Positions 20,301-29,491 are shown, counted from the first letter of the stretch. The stretch is DNA of 64,000 nucleotides from Micromonospora sp. WMMA1363 (GCF_030345795.1 NZ_JAUALB010000001.1:5200001-5264000); one strand, 5' to 3'. Notes: a model not told the origin generated them from the letters alone. Numbers and translations: made by a program.

Positions 20301-22343
20301 CAGCGCGAATGCCGCACCCCCGGCAGCCCAGGCCGACACGGTGTCCGCTGGGGCGGGGACGAGCCGGATCCGGGGCGCCACGGCGACCAGCACACCCACC
20401 ACGGACAGCGTGAGCAGGACCGCGGCGGTCAGCGCGGGCCGGGTCAGCCCGGCACCCGCGCCGACGAGGCCCACCGCGGTGGCGGTCGCGGCGTGCGCCA
20501 GTGCCGCCCGCTCGGTCTGTGCCGACAGGCCGAGCAAGCCGATGCCGACCGCGGCGAGCACCATCGGCCACGGCGCCACCGCCCAGCCGAGCCCGAACGA
20601 GGCTGGTACGGCCAGCGCGGTCAACGCCGCCGCCACCACCGCGAACTCCCGGCGGATCTCCGGCGGCAGGGCTACCAGGGCGGCCACCGTGAGTAGGAGG
20701 GTGCTCGCGGCCAGCTGCCCGGTGACGGGGCCGGCCGCGGCCGCCAGTTCCCCGGGGTAGCGGTCGAGGTCGGCCGCCCAGGCGGGCAGCGCGGCCCGGA
20801 CCGGGGCCACGCCGGCACGCAAAGCGCCGCCGGCCACCATCACGCCGCTGACCGCCAGCGCGATGGCGGAGGCGAACTGCGGGCCGCGCCGGGCCGGCTC
20901 CGGCACCGCGCGCACGGCCAGGCCGGTGACCGCGATGACGGCGGCGATCAGCACCAGCGACCGTCCGGGCAGGGCCGCGGACGCGACCCGGCCCAGTGCA
21001 CCGATCACGGCGAGGGTGAAGATGCCGGCTGCGACGTCGGGCAGCGGGGGCCGGCGCAGCACCAGCGTCCCGGCGAGGCCGACCGTGGCGGCGAACAGCA
21101 GCGCGAGGCCGGCCCCGGTCGCGGCTGGTACGGCCGTCGCCGGCAGCAGCGCGGTGACGGCGAACGCGAGGGCGACCGTGACCGCGACGCAGTGCAGCCC
21201 GAAGGTCAACTCGCGCAGCCACGGCACCGGACCGGCAGCAGGGACGCCGCGACCCGGAACCGGGCCGGTGAGCACCTCGTCCGTCTCCTCCGGGGCCCCC
21301 TCGGGCCGGCCCTCGCCCTGGCGCTGGCGCGGCGCGATGCCCTCCGGCCGTCCCTGGTCGAGCGTGCCCGGCGGGTCCGATGCCGCGGGCGGTGCGGACC
21401 GGCTCCGTCGGACCGGCTGTCCGACGGTGACCGGCGAGCCGGCCAGCCAGAGGTCGAGAAGGGCGACCAGGGCCAGCACCACCGCCCAGCCGGTCGAGCC
21501 GGTGACTCGGTCGTAGGCGAGCAGCGGCAGCACGGGTTGGGCGGCCAACACGGTGGCGAACCGCGGAGCGCGCAGCCCGGTCCAGCCGGCGTACCCGAAC
21601 GACACCACGGCGGTCACCGCGAAGATCACCCCGGCAACCACGGCGCCCGAGGCGCCGCCGTTGCCGATTCGGTCCACCGTCCACAGTGCGTATCCGGCGA
21701 GCGGCACCAGGAGCAGGCCCACGGCGGAGACGGTCTCCGCGGTGGAGGTCAGCCCACGGCGGGCCAACACCGGCGGAGCGAGCAGCATCAGCACGGTCGC
21801 GAGAATCAGCACGCCCAACCGCGCGAGCGCGTCCATGGAACTGGTGGCGACCGCGGCGAAGACCACCGCGGCAACGCCGAGCAGCAGCGCGCCGAGCCCG
21901 AGCGGGATGTTCTGCACCTCGCGGCTGGACGCCTCCGGCGGGTGCTCCGGGTCGTCCACATCGAGCCAGATGCCGGTGCTCGGTGGTGGCGGCTCGGCCG
22001 GCCCGGCCGGGGTACCCTGGCGCGGCACCCAGGGCGGCGCGGCGGTGGTCGGTTGGCGACGGCCGGGGCGGCGGCGCAGCACCCGGTGCGGGCGGGGGGC
22101 CTGCCTGCCCCGCTCCTCGCCGGCGTGGGCGAGGATGTCCCGCTGAAAGAGCGCGGCCTGCATCTTGGCGGCGATCTGCCGCTGTTCGCGGACAATTTCC
22201 GCATCGCGTGCCTTCATGTCCGCGATGGATCGCTCGATGCCGGCCAGGTCTTCGAGCCACTGTGGCTGTTCCGTCCCGCAGTGCGGGCAGCGGACGGCCG
22301 GGTTGATTTCCCGGTCGCACGAGGAGCACCGAAAGCTCGCCAC
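17382..22343 (-). CDS. Giant polytopic membrane protein with N-terminal zinc ribbon (SCO7613-like)
   Basis: 1653 aa. The N-terminus has a zinc ribbon with Cys6, Cys9, Cys19 and Cys22 (CSSC, CPHC), then a short helical stretch (about 30-65) and a proline-rich linker. From about residue 140 to the end there are dozens of hydrophobic Ala/Val/Leu-rich segments interrupted by short polar loops, as in a repeated membrane bundle. Similar proteins in Streptomyces are described only by a SCO7613 C-terminal domain; the function is unknown. GTG 22343 follows GGAGGG; an upstream GTG at 22376 lacks this. A short internal duplication falls at about 19200-19270. Confidence 0.85.
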   Translation of the reverse strand: MASFRCSSCDREINPAVRCPHCGTEQPQWLEDLAGIERSIADMKARDAEIVREQRQIAAKMQAALFQRDILAHAGEERGRQAPRPHRVLRRRPGRRQPTTAAPPWVPRQGTPAGPAEPPPPSTGIWLDVDDPEHPPEASSREVQNIPLGLGALLLGVAAVVFAAVATSSMDALARLGVLILATVLMLLAPPVLARRGLTSTAETVSAVGLLLVPLAGYALWTVDRIGNGGASGAVVAGVIFAVTAVVSFGYAGWTGLRAPRFATVLAAQPVLPLLAYDRVTGSTGWAVVLALVALLDLWLAGSPVTVGQPVRRSRSAPPAASDPPGTLDQGRPEGIAPRQRQGEGRPEGAPEETDEVLTGPVPGRGVPAAGPVPWLRELTFGLHCVAVTVALAFAVTALLPATAVPAATGAGLALLFAATVGLAGTLVLRRPPLPDVAAGIFTLAVIGALGRVASAALPGRSLVLIAAVIAVTGLAVRAVPEPARRGPQFASAIALAVSGVMVAGGALRAGVAPVRAALPAWAADLDRYPGELAAAAGPVTGQLAASTLLLTVAALVALPPEIRREFAVVAAALTALAVPASFGLGWAVAPWPMVLAAVGIGLLGLSAQTERAALAHAATATAVGLVGAGAGLTRPALTAAVLLTLSVVGVLVAVAPRIRLVPAPADTVSAWAAGGAAFALPGAVVAFVAATAPTSPVLTPADLREVTVPVLAAGFLAVCVTLGYAAIVQVSQRHLPAPLAVGAGLGALAVAAAAFGAPGTTTADAWVGALLLVAAVLLLLAPSIDSGRRSDVTLDGSDLAAAAVAAALIATLVRNAAVIAPGRPLAVAAGLVLVVAVATRALPEQWRRGPTAGLAVGGLLIGALAGWSALRGGIGVLATPGPIWFGDLTEWPAAPTGGSTWQAPVALVLLAAAAAVLLPPPWRYDVSGAAVALATIGAPAAFALPWWSPVLVGAMVAATYGMAAVASVEPRAASSRAVVAGVVALHAAGAGLVRPWTTALALGGIALIGVVVAALARTLATPQADQIGAEGMPPPVDQVGTEGMPPHLAQIGGAAAGAALFALPGAVAALAAEFDRSPQVVLTAALLASSIGLTAVAAARQQVSQYLPWASAALVGGAMVSALSAVPTGLPVGAYAAAAALLGVLAELVRNATEPPAGSAAPTRRWSVLLDGARRRLPERATRRWRVSPAAGALAAAAVPTVLALVSLGPTLYVALVEPQRTLGRIWQGPTAELLAPPPGAVDPTHVFTALLLTATAALAAVGFSAGRRSRAVPVVLPGAAVTLLITPVALDVGWPASTLAALAVFTISMLGLALTPPPALVERARSLRLARILVFVIGMAAGGAGLAGGLATREMTLFTLGGAVGVGTVAALVGTTQRARILGWLFASLMAQLLALTAGLVAGLAPVWSAFGVLAVGAALQVFAAALPRLRRPQAQREAATVEWSGHAAALIALALAYDSPRHMATLLAVWGAVLGLAAARPGRRAVERRILLWAVVGCEVTAWWILMRAAEVALLEAYTLPLAALALLVGVSELRQRAELSSWVAYGPALVTAFIPTLAIVLTTDSSTLRQVLLLLGAVAVLVFGSMSQQQAPVIVGAVITAVTAVYALFSLGPWLALIPVGILLLVLGASNERRRRAQERLQSALRSMR

Positions 22344-22503
22344 GACAAACCCTCCGCCCGCACTGTGGACTCCCACTGTCGCAGCATGCCCAAAGCTGGC
22401 GCGGATTTCGACCGTTGTCGGCGGGTCCGGGGCGCCCTAGCCAACGTGTGCTAGGAGGGCCGGTCGCGCAGCCCGCTGCGCGACCGGCCGTCCGACGCCT
22501 CGG

Positions 22504-23931
22504 TCAGGGGCGACCCATGCCGCGATACTCCCAGCCGGCCTGAGTCCACAGTGCCGAGTCCAGGCAGTTGCGGCCGTCCACCACCTTGCGGCCGGCGGCC
22601 AGCTGGCCGAGGGCGACCGGATCGGCGTTGCGGAAATCGGCCCACTCGGTCAGGACGCAGACCAGGTCGGCGCCGGTCACCGCCTCGGTGATGCCAGGCT
22701 CGTAGGTCAGCTCCGGCGCCACCGCCCGGGCGCGCTCCATGCCCTGCGGGTCGTACACGTGCACGTCCGCGCCGGCCTTGCGGAGCAGCGTCGCCACGGC
22801 GAGTGCCGGAGCGTCGCGGACGTCGTCGGTGTTCGGCTTGAAGGTCGCCCCCAGCACGGCGATCCGCGTGCCGGACAGGTCCGGGCCGGCGGGCCCGGAA
22901 CGGCGGCCGAGTAGCTCGGCGGCGAGCTGAACCACCCGGGTCCGGCGGCGCAGGTTGATCAGGTCGACCTCGTGCAGGAAACGCAGCGCCTCGCCGGCAC
23001 CCAGCTCCTGCGCCCGGGCCTGGAACGCCCGGATGTCCTTGGGCAGGCAGGCGCCGCCGAAGCCGAGCCCGGCCTGGAGGAACCGGTTGCCGATGCGCGG
23101 GTCGAAGCCGATCGCGCGGGCAAGGTGGGTGACGTCGCCACCGGCGGCCTCGCAGACCTCGGCCATCGCGTTGATGAAGGAGATCTTGGTGGCCAAGAAC
23201 GCGTTCGCCGCGACCTTCACCAGCTCCGCGGTGGCGAAGTCGGTGACCACCATGGGGACCTCGCGGTCCTCGGTGGCGGCCAGGTCGAAGACGCCCTTGT
23301 GGGCGGCGTAGAGCATGCCGTTGGCCCACTCGCTCTTGACGCCCACCACGATCCGGTTCGGCCGCAGCACGTCGTCGACGGCGAAGCCCTCTTGGAGGAA
23401 CTCCGGGCTCCACGCCACCTCGACGCCCAGGTCCGCCGGTGTGTGCTTGCTCACCAGCTGCTCGACCCACTCGGCCGTGCCGACCGGCACGGTCGACTTG
23501 CCGACGATCAGCGCCTTGCGGGTGAGCTGTGCGGCCAGGCCGGTGACGGCGGCCTCGACGTACGAGAGGTCGGCGCCCATGGCCTCCGCCCGCTGCGGAG
23601 TGCCGACACAGATGAAGTGCACGTCGCCAAAGTCGGCTGTCTCGGCCATGTCCGTGCTGAACCGAAGTCGACCGGCGGCCAGGTTGCGCTTGAGCAGCTC
23701 GTCCAGGCCCGGCTCGTGGATCGGCACCTCGCCGGCGTTGAGCATCGCGATCTTGTCAGCGTCGACGTCGAAGCCGAGCACCTCGTACCCCAGCTCCGCG
23801 TAGCAGATGGCGTACGTAGCGCCGAGGTAGCCGGTGCCGATGAAGGTAACCCGCGGTCGGGCCGCGCCCGAGGGGGGCGTCACCGGGCCGATCGGAGGTG
23901 TCGGCTGAGTGTTCGGGTACGGAATCGTCAC
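22504..23931 (-). CDS. UDP-glucose 6-dehydrogenase family protein
   Basis: It oxidises a nucleotide sugar (most likely UDP-glucose to UDP-glucuronate) with two NAD+ for cell-envelope or exopolysaccharide synthesis. 475 aa: N-terminal Rossmann domain (VTFIGTGYLGATYA), central domain with catalytic cysteine in GFGGACLPKD, and C-terminal substrate domain (VLGATFKPNTDDVRDAPAL). GDP-mannose dehydrogenase is an alternative substrate class. GTG 23931 follows GGAGAAGACAGG; the frame is open upstream to 24084, but that part lacks coding character. Divergent from the acyl-CoA dehydrogenase gene. Confidence 0.9.
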   Translation of the reverse strand: MTIPYPNTQPTPPIGPVTPPSGAARPRVTFIGTGYLGATYAICYAELGYEVLGFDVDADKIAMLNAGEVPIHEPGLDELLKRNLAAGRLRFSTDMAETADFGDVHFICVGTPQRAEAMGADLSYVEAAVTGLAAQLTRKALIVGKSTVPVGTAEWVEQLVSKHTPADLGVEVAWSPEFLQEGFAVDDVLRPNRIVVGVKSEWANGMLYAAHKGVFDLAATEDREVPMVVTDFATAELVKVAANAFLATKISFINAMAEVCEAAGGDVTHLARAIGFDPRIGNRFLQAGLGFGGACLPKDIRAFQARAQELGAGEALRFLHEVDLINLRRRTRVVQLAAELLGRRSGPAGPDLSGTRIAVLGATFKPNTDDVRDAPALAVATLLRKAGADVHVYDPQGMERARAVAPELTYEPGITEAVTGADLVCVLTEWADFRNADPVALGQLAAGRKVVDGRNCLDSALWTQAGWEYRGMGRP

Positions 23932-24177
23932 GCCTGTCTTCTCCGCTCGCGCTGGCGCCGCTCGTCGCGTCGCATCCTGCTGCGGCCCCGTCGGGGCATC
24001 AGAGGGATTATTCGTCCTGGGGTCGTGCTGGCCGCCGGGCGGGTCGGAGTCGCGGACGCTACCCACCCTACGCGGCGGCACCATCGCCTGAACCGTGGTG
24101 GCTATCCTTCAGTCTGCGCGGTCGCGGCCAGGCGAGGTACAGACTGCGGATGATAGTCGTGAAGGGGAGGGGCCGAC

Positions 24178-25341
24178 ATGGCCGCAGAGCAATCGTTCGA
24201 CGTCTACCGGTTGACCGAGGAGCACCAGGCGGTCCGGGAAGCGGTCCGTGAGGTCTGTGCGGCCAAGGTGGCTCCGCATGCCGCCGAGGCGGACGAGACC
24301 GGCGAGTTCCCGAAGGCGTCCTACGACGCGTTACGGGCGGCCGACTTCCACGCCCCGCACATTCCGGTCGAGTACGGCGGCGCCGGCGCGGACGCCCTGG
24401 CCACCGCCATCGTGATCGAGGAGGTGGCCCGTGCCTGCGCCTCTTCCTCACTGATCCCGGCGGTCAACAAGCTCGGCACCATGCCGCTGGTCCTGGCTGG
24501 GTCGGACGATCTCAAGCGGACGTATCTGACCCGGGTGGCCTCCGGCGACGCGATGTTCTCGTACTGCCTGTCCGAGCCGGAGGCAGGCAGCGACGCCGTG
24601 TCGATGACCACCCGTGCGGTCCGTGACGGCGACCACTGGGTGCTCAACGGCGTGAAGCGCTGGATCACCAACGCCGGGGTGTCCGAGTTCTACACCGTCT
24701 TCGCCGTGACTGACCCGTCCGCCCGGTCCAAGGGGATCTCCGCCTTCGTGGTCGACAAGTCCGACCCCGGGGTCAGCTTCGGCGCGCCGGAGCGGAAGCT
24801 GGGCATCAAGGGGTCGCCGACCCGCGAGGTGTACCTGGACAACGTCCGAATCCCGGCCGACCGCATGATCGGCGCGGAGGGCACGGGCTTCGCCACCGCG
24901 ATGCGGACGTTGGACCACACCCGGGTCACGATCGCCGCGCAGGCCGTCGGTATCGCGCAGGGCGCGCTCGACTATGCCCTGGGGTATGTGCAGGAACGCC
25001 GGCAGTTCGGCAAGCCGGTCGCCGACTTCCAGGGCATCCAGTTCATGCTGGCCGACATGGGCATGAAGGTGGAGGCGGCGCGCCAGTTGACGTACGCGGC
25101 GGCCGGCCGGTCCGAGCGGGGTGACGCGGACCTCACCTACTTCGGTGCGGCGGCCAAGTGCTTCGCGTCCGACGCCGCTATGGAGATCACCACCGACGCC
25201 GTGCAACTGCTCGGCGGCTACGGCTACACCCGGGACTACCCGGTCGAGCGGATGATGCGGGACGCCAAGATCACCCAGATCTACGAGGGCACCAACCAGG
25301 TGCAGCGCGTCGTGATGGCCCGCCAGTTGCTCAAGGGCTGA
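24178..25341 (+). CDS. Acyl-CoA dehydrogenase
   Basis: FAD enzyme of beta-oxidation or branched-chain catabolism, 387 aa. FAD and substrate signatures are CLSEPEAGSDA and QYFGKPVADFQ-like QFGKPVADFQ; the catalytic base glutamate is in QIYEGTNQVQRVVMARQLL at the C-terminus. This is the short/medium-chain type. ATG 24178 is preceded by GGGGAGGGG. It stands alone on the plus strand; the chain-length specificity cannot be told from the sequence alone. Confidence 0.92.
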   Translation: MAAEQSFDVYRLTEEHQAVREAVREVCAAKVAPHAAEADETGEFPKASYDALRAADFHAPHIPVEYGGAGADALATAIVIEEVARACASSSLIPAVNKLGTMPLVLAGSDDLKRTYLTRVASGDAMFSYCLSEPEAGSDAVSMTTRAVRDGDHWVLNGVKRWITNAGVSEFYTVFAVTDPSARSKGISAFVVDKSDPGVSFGAPERKLGIKGSPTREVYLDNVRIPADRMIGAEGTGFATAMRTLDHTRVTIAAQAVGIAQGALDYALGYVQERRQFGKPVADFQGIQFMLADMGMKVEAARQLTYAAAGRSERGDADLTYFGAAAKCFASDAAMEITTDAVQLLGGYGYTRDYPVERMMRDAKITQIYEGTNQVQRVVMARQLLKG

Positions 25342-25380
25342 CGTCGGCGGGGCTGCCACAGGGGCTGGCGGAACCCGAGC

Positions 25381-25526
25381 CTGGCGAAAGCCAGACGGTG
25401 GCTCCGCCACGGCGGGACGCGTTCCCACCCGGGGTAAGCAGCAGGCAGACGTCCCGACCGCGACTCAAGAGTTCGTGGACGTTCTCGTCCACGCCGCCGA
25501 CGGTGCGGCAGGTCGACGGCGTGGAC
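25381..25526. repeat. Hairpin-rich intergenic element
   Basis: Four perfect hairpins lie in 146 bases of the convergent gap 25342-25588: 25381-25394 (5-base stem, GAAA loop), 25398-25410 (5-base stem, 3-base loop), 25475-25492 (7-base stem, TTCT loop) and 25487-25526 (10-base stem, 20-base loop). The last two share bases and exclude each other. It may be a terminator array or a small structured RNA. I see no tRNA or known riboswitch signature. Confidence 0.45.
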
Positions 25527-25588
25527 GCCCGGCCGGTCGAGGAAGGCCAGCTGGGCCGAGCCCAGCGCCGTGTCCGGACCTCGTGCGG

Positions 25589-26230
25589 TCAGCGCAGCTC
25601 GGTGGTGGTCTCCTCCGGACCTTTCGTGCCGCGCGGCGGCGCGGACCAGGGCGACTCGCCGCCCATTCGCCGGGGCAGCGGCTCGGTCGGGCCCGGGTAG
25701 CCCAGGGTCATCGGGGCGGTGTCCTGGTCGGGCGCGGCCGCCCAGTCGACGACCGGGACGTCGCTCCGCTCCGGGGTCTCCGCCAGCCCCACCCCGGCCA
25801 CCGGCTGTGGCCACCGCCGCCAGCGCTGCCCGCTGAAGGTGGCCATCACCAGCAGCAGACCGATCAGGAAGAGGGTCCCGTTGTCCACCGGCAGGCGCAG
25901 TGGAAGCGGGTCACCGAGGAACTCCAACCCGTCGGGGATCCAGTCGCGCACCCTGAACGGTGCGACGAACAGTCCCACGTACGGGCTCACCAGCAGCAGC
26001 CCGGCGACCAGCGGGCCGAGCGGCGAGACCCGCAGCGTGGCCAGCAGCCCGAGCAGGATGCCAGCCACAGCGAGCCAGACCGCCGGCTCGATGAGGTTGG
26101 CTGTGTTGAACCTGTCGATCTCCACCCAACGGTCGACGGTGCGGGCCGAACCGTCCTGCCCGAGGGTGACCAGGACCCAGGTGACGGGTGCCAGCACCAA
26201 CCCCGCGAGGAAGCTCCAGAGATGTCGCAT
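25589..26230 (-). CDS. Membrane protein, hypothetical (213 aa)
   Basis: Four hydrophobic helices (about 4-22, 47-65, 70-88 and 116-134) in the first 140 residues are followed by a proline-rich cytoplasmic tail with ETPERSDVPVVDW and a charged end. No catalytic motif is visible. ATG 26230 is taken as the first methionine of the MRHLWSF segment that leads directly into helix 1; the frame is open further upstream, without coding character. Function unknown. Confidence 0.7.
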   Translation of the reverse strand: MRHLWSFLAGLVLAPVTWVLVTLGQDGSARTVDRWVEIDRFNTANLIEPAVWLAVAGILLGLLATLRVSPLGPLVAGLLLVSPYVGLFVAPFRVRDWIPDGLEFLGDPLPLRLPVDNGTLFLIGLLLVMATFSGQRWRRWPQPVAGVGLAETPERSDVPVVDWAAAPDQDTAPMTLGYPGPTEPLPRRMGGESPWSAPPRGTKGPEETTTELR

Positions 26231-26567
26231 CCGCGCACCGTACCGCCTCCGTTGTGACCGAGCTGCCAGCCACCGCCTGGTGCGCTTGTCCGCCCAGGTC
26301 AACCAGCCCGGCCGAGGGTCGATGGAGTCGAGGTGCGGGGTCGAGGTGAGGCGTCCTTCCGCACGCCTGCGGGTGGAGCGGGTGCACCATGTGTTGACGC
26401 CGCTGGACCTCCCACCCGGCGCCGCCCACCCGGGGCGCCGCCGGGCACGGTGGTCCGCGCACGTGCACCGGTCCCGGCCGGGTGCGGAGAATGGTGCCAG
26501 CGGGTAGGGCAAGATGGCGCCACGGCCCGTGCACAGTGTCGTGCCGGGCCGGAGAGAGGGTGGAACG
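26231..26567. other. Divergent intergenic region, no gene seen
   Basis: 337 bases between divergent genes. It holds the promoters and 5' ends of both; I see no RNA gene, strong palindrome or repeat. A possible weak -10 (TAGGGC) lies near 26506. Confidence 0.5.
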
Positions 26568-28556
26568 ATGGGTGACATGCTGTGGGCGCCGCCGGCGGAC
26601 GTCCGTGAGCGGTCCCGGATCGGGGCCTACCTGCGCTGGCTGCGCGAGCACCGGGGGCTCGACTTCGCCGACTACGACGCCCTGTGGCGATGGTCGGTCA
26701 CCGACCTGGATGCCTTCTGGCGGTCGATCTGGGACCACTTCGACGTGCTGAGCCACACTCCGCCGACGGCCACTCTCACCCGGCGGGAGATGCCGGGCGC
26801 CCGTTGGTTCCCCGGCGCCACCCTCAACTACGCCGAGAACGTGCTGCGCATGCCCGGCCGGGGCGACGACGAGCCGGTGGTGATCGCCCAGGGGCAGACC
26901 CGGCCACCGGTGGTGCTCACCGCCGCAGGGTTGCGGGAGCAGGTCCGCCGGGTCGCCGCCGGTCTGCGCCGGCTCGGGGTCCGCGCGGGCGACCGGGTGG
27001 CCGCGTACGCGCCGAACATCCCCGAGACGTACGTGCTGATGCTGGCCACCGCCAGCCTCGGCGCCGTCTTCTCGTCGTGCGCGCCCGAATTCGGCACCCG
27101 CAGCGTCACCGACCGTTGGCAGCAGATCGAGCCGAGTGTCCTGGTCGCTGTCGACGGCTACCGCTACGGCGACAAGCCGGTGGACCGCCGGGCCGAGGTC
27201 GCCGCGATCCGAGCCGCCCTGCCGTCGCTTCGGCACACGGTCGGCATCGCGTACCTGGACCCGGCCGGCGCGCCGCCGCAGGGGGCGATCTCCTGGCCCG
27301 ACCTGGCGGCGGCCACCGACGAGCCGCTGACCTTCACTCCGGTCCCGTTCGACCACCCGCTCTACGTGCTCTACTCCTCCGGCACCACCGGCCTGCCCAA
27401 GCCGATCGTGCACGGTCACGGGGGCATCCTGCTGGAGCACCTGAAGATGCTCGCCCTGCACCACGACCTCGGTCCGGCCGACCGGTTCTTCTGGTTCACC
27501 ACGACTGGCTGGATGATGTGGAACTTCCTGGCCTCCGGGCCGGCCGTGGGCGCGACGATCGTGCTCTTCGACGGCAACCCGGGACACCCCGACCTCGGGG
27601 TGCTGTGGCGGCTCGCGGCGGAGACGGGCACCACATACCTGGGTACCTCCGCGCCGTTCCTGCTGGCCTGCCGCAAGGCTGGCCTGGTCCCCCGGGAGAT
27701 CGCCGACCTGTCCGCGCTGCGCGGCGTCGGTTCGACCGGTGCGCCACTGCCGGCCGAGGGCTTCACCTGGGTGTACGAGAACGTCGGTGACGCTCTCCAG
27801 CTCCAGTCGCTCTCCGGCGGCACCGACGTCTGCACCGGGTTCGTCGGCGGGGTGCCGCTGCTTGCGGTGTACGCAGGCGAGATCGCCTGCCGGGCGCTCG
27901 GGGCGAAGGTGGAGGCCCGCTCGGCAGACGGCACCCCGGTCATCGGCCACCTGGGCGAGCTGGTGATCACCGAGCCGATGCCGAGTATGCCGGTGGGCTT
28001 CTGGAACGACCCGGATGGCAGCCGCTACCGGGAGGCGTACTTCGACGTCTACCCGGGCGTCTGGCGGCACGGCGACTGGATCACGGTCAACGAGCGCGGC
28101 GGGTGTGTGATCACCGGCCGCTCCGATGCCACCCTCAACCGGGGCGGGGTCCGGCTCGGCACCGCCGAGTTCTACTCCGTGGTGGAAGGGCTGGACGACG
28201 TCGTCGACTCGGTGGTCGTGCATCTGGAGGACGACCATGGCGGCGCCGGCGAGTTGCTGCTCTTCGTGGTGCTCGCCGAGGGTCGGGAGCTGGATGACGA
28301 CCTGCGGAGGAAGATCTGCCGAGAGCTGCGGACCGCCCTGTCGCCCCGGCACGTGCCCGATGAGATCCACCAGGTCCGGGCCGTTCCGCGCACCCTCTCG
28401 GCGAAGAAGTTGGAGGTCCCGGTCAAGAAGATCCTCACCGGCACCCCGGTCGAGTCGGCGGCGGCTCAGGGCGCTATGGCCAACCCGGACTCGCTGTCGG
28501 CGTTCGCGGCCCTGGCCCAACGCCGCGCCGCGCACGACCAGCCCGCGTCCGCATGA
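26568..28556 (+). CDS. Acetoacetate-CoA ligase (acetoacetyl-CoA synthetase)
   Basis: It activates acetoacetate to acetoacetyl-CoA with ATP, forming AMP. 662 aa ANL-superfamily enzyme: P-loop-like YSSGTTGLPKPIVHGHGG (about 270-287), aryl/acyl pocket motifs WMMWNFLASG and STGAPLP, and the A10 lysine region near the C-terminus (RTLSAKKLEVPVKKIL). The N-terminal extension (ADVRERSRIGAYLRWL) and length match acetoacetate rather than acetate ligases. ATG 26568 follows GGAGAGAGGG. Confidence 0.93.
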   Translation: MGDMLWAPPADVRERSRIGAYLRWLREHRGLDFADYDALWRWSVTDLDAFWRSIWDHFDVLSHTPPTATLTRREMPGARWFPGATLNYAENVLRMPGRGDDEPVVIAQGQTRPPVVLTAAGLREQVRRVAAGLRRLGVRAGDRVAAYAPNIPETYVLMLATASLGAVFSSCAPEFGTRSVTDRWQQIEPSVLVAVDGYRYGDKPVDRRAEVAAIRAALPSLRHTVGIAYLDPAGAPPQGAISWPDLAAATDEPLTFTPVPFDHPLYVLYSSGTTGLPKPIVHGHGGILLEHLKMLALHHDLGPADRFFWFTTTGWMMWNFLASGPAVGATIVLFDGNPGHPDLGVLWRLAAETGTTYLGTSAPFLLACRKAGLVPREIADLSALRGVGSTGAPLPAEGFTWVYENVGDALQLQSLSGGTDVCTGFVGGVPLLAVYAGEIACRALGAKVEARSADGTPVIGHLGELVITEPMPSMPVGFWNDPDGSRYREAYFDVYPGVWRHGDWITVNERGGCVITGRSDATLNRGGVRLGTAEFYSVVEGLDDVVDSVVVHLEDDHGGAGELLLFVVLAEGRELDDDLRRKICRELRTALSPRHVPDEIHQVRAVPRTLSAKKLEVPVKKILTGTPVESAAAQGAMANPDSLSAFAALAQRRAAHDQPASA

Positions 28557-28648
28557 CCGATCCGGCGCCGCCCGTGTGGGGTCGACGTCGCGGGTCTGGC
28601 GGAACGGCGGCTCGCGGGGGGGCAGAGGGGGTGGAACGGCGGCGTGGG

Positions 28649-29338
28649 TCAGGTCAACGGCCGGGTGACCTTCTCGGTGGCGAACCGGTCGGGCATCCGG
28701 GCCGGGTCGGGGTGGGCGCAGAGGACCACGGTGGCGCCGGCGGCCAGCGGGGCGAGGAGCCAGTCGACCGGGTCCGGGTGCCGGTCGACGTCGATCAGGA
28801 TACGGTCGCCGGCGGTGACGCCCAGCTCCGTCGCCCGGGCCGTCGCACGGGCCAGCAGGTCCGCGTCGTCGGGCCCACCGTCGGGGTACGGCCTGAAGTG
28901 GTCGCCGTGCACCCGGACCTCCGACACGAAGTCCGCGAAGCCCGGCGGGACCTGCCGCATCGGCAGGGCGAAGGGATCCAGACCGAGCACGTAGCGGTCC
29001 CCGACCGACCATCCGTCCGGCTCGGTGAGCCGCCCGGCCACGACGAACAGGACGTCCGATACGCCTGGCTGGTCCGTCACCGCCAACCCCGCCGACCAGC
29101 AGCCGAGCAGCAGGGTGGCGGTCTGCCAGTGCGGCGGGAGCAGCACCCCCGCGGTGTCCCCCGGCCCGAGGCCGAGCCCGTCGACGATCAGGTTGGCGGT
29201 TTTGGCCACCCAGTTCGCGCAGGTCGCGCCGGAGAGCTCGGTGCGTTCGCCGGTGGCGTCGTCGTACCAGGTCAGCAGCGGGCGGGTCGGGTCGGGCGCG
29301 ATCGCGTCAGCGAAGACCCGGGCAATGTTGTCGGCCAT
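28649..29338 (-). CDS. TIGR03089-family protein (truncated ANL-like)
   Basis: 229 aa, matching the actinobacterial family TIGR03089 in pattern. It looks like the N-terminal part of an acyl-CoA-synthetase fold (LLTWYDDATGERTELSGATCANWVAKTANLIVDGL) with no ATP-binding Gly/Thr-rich motif and no C-terminal domain, so it should not be an active ligase. Function unknown. ATG 29338 is chosen at MADNIARVF; a longer GTG start at 29413 is possible. Family members are commonly found next to GDP-mannose and glycosyltransferase genes, as here. Divergent from the glycosyltransferase. Confidence 0.8.
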   Translation of the reverse strand: MADNIARVFADAIAPDPTRPLLTWYDDATGERTELSGATCANWVAKTANLIVDGLGLGPGDTAGVLLPPHWQTATLLLGCWSAGLAVTDQPGVSDVLFVVAGRLTEPDGWSVGDRYVLGLDPFALPMRQVPPGFADFVSEVRVHGDHFRPYPDGGPDDADLLARATARATELGVTAGDRILIDVDRHPDPVDWLLAPLAAGATVVLCAHPDPARMPDRFATEKVTRPLT

Positions 29339-29491
29339 CGGCGCGAACGATACGCCCCCGTGAACCGTAGAAGATGACGACGACAAGTCGGCGAACCGTC
29401 GGGTCGCGGTCACCGCCCACCCCGGCGCCCGGCGTAGGCTTGCCCCGGAGTGTTGTTCCCCACAGATCCGTCAGTTTCAAGGAGTCGCCCC

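Noticed and set aside
17788..22329. Minus-strand frame of 1513 codons inside the giant membrane protein gene
   Set aside because: It is an out-of-frame shadow. Its Arg/Pro-rich composition is typical of high-GC off-frames, while the chosen frame has ordered hydrophobic segments, a zinc ribbon and a ribosome site.
25420..25460. Resemblance to SRP RNA apical loop (GGGGTAAGCAGC, then AGGCAGACG)
   Set aside because: The surrounding helices of SRP RNA could not be drawn, and the match is short and gapped.
25911..29012. Minus-strand frame of 1033 codons across the acetoacetate-CoA ligase
   Set aside because: It is antisense to an unmistakable ANL enzyme and runs into two other genes; no domain character.
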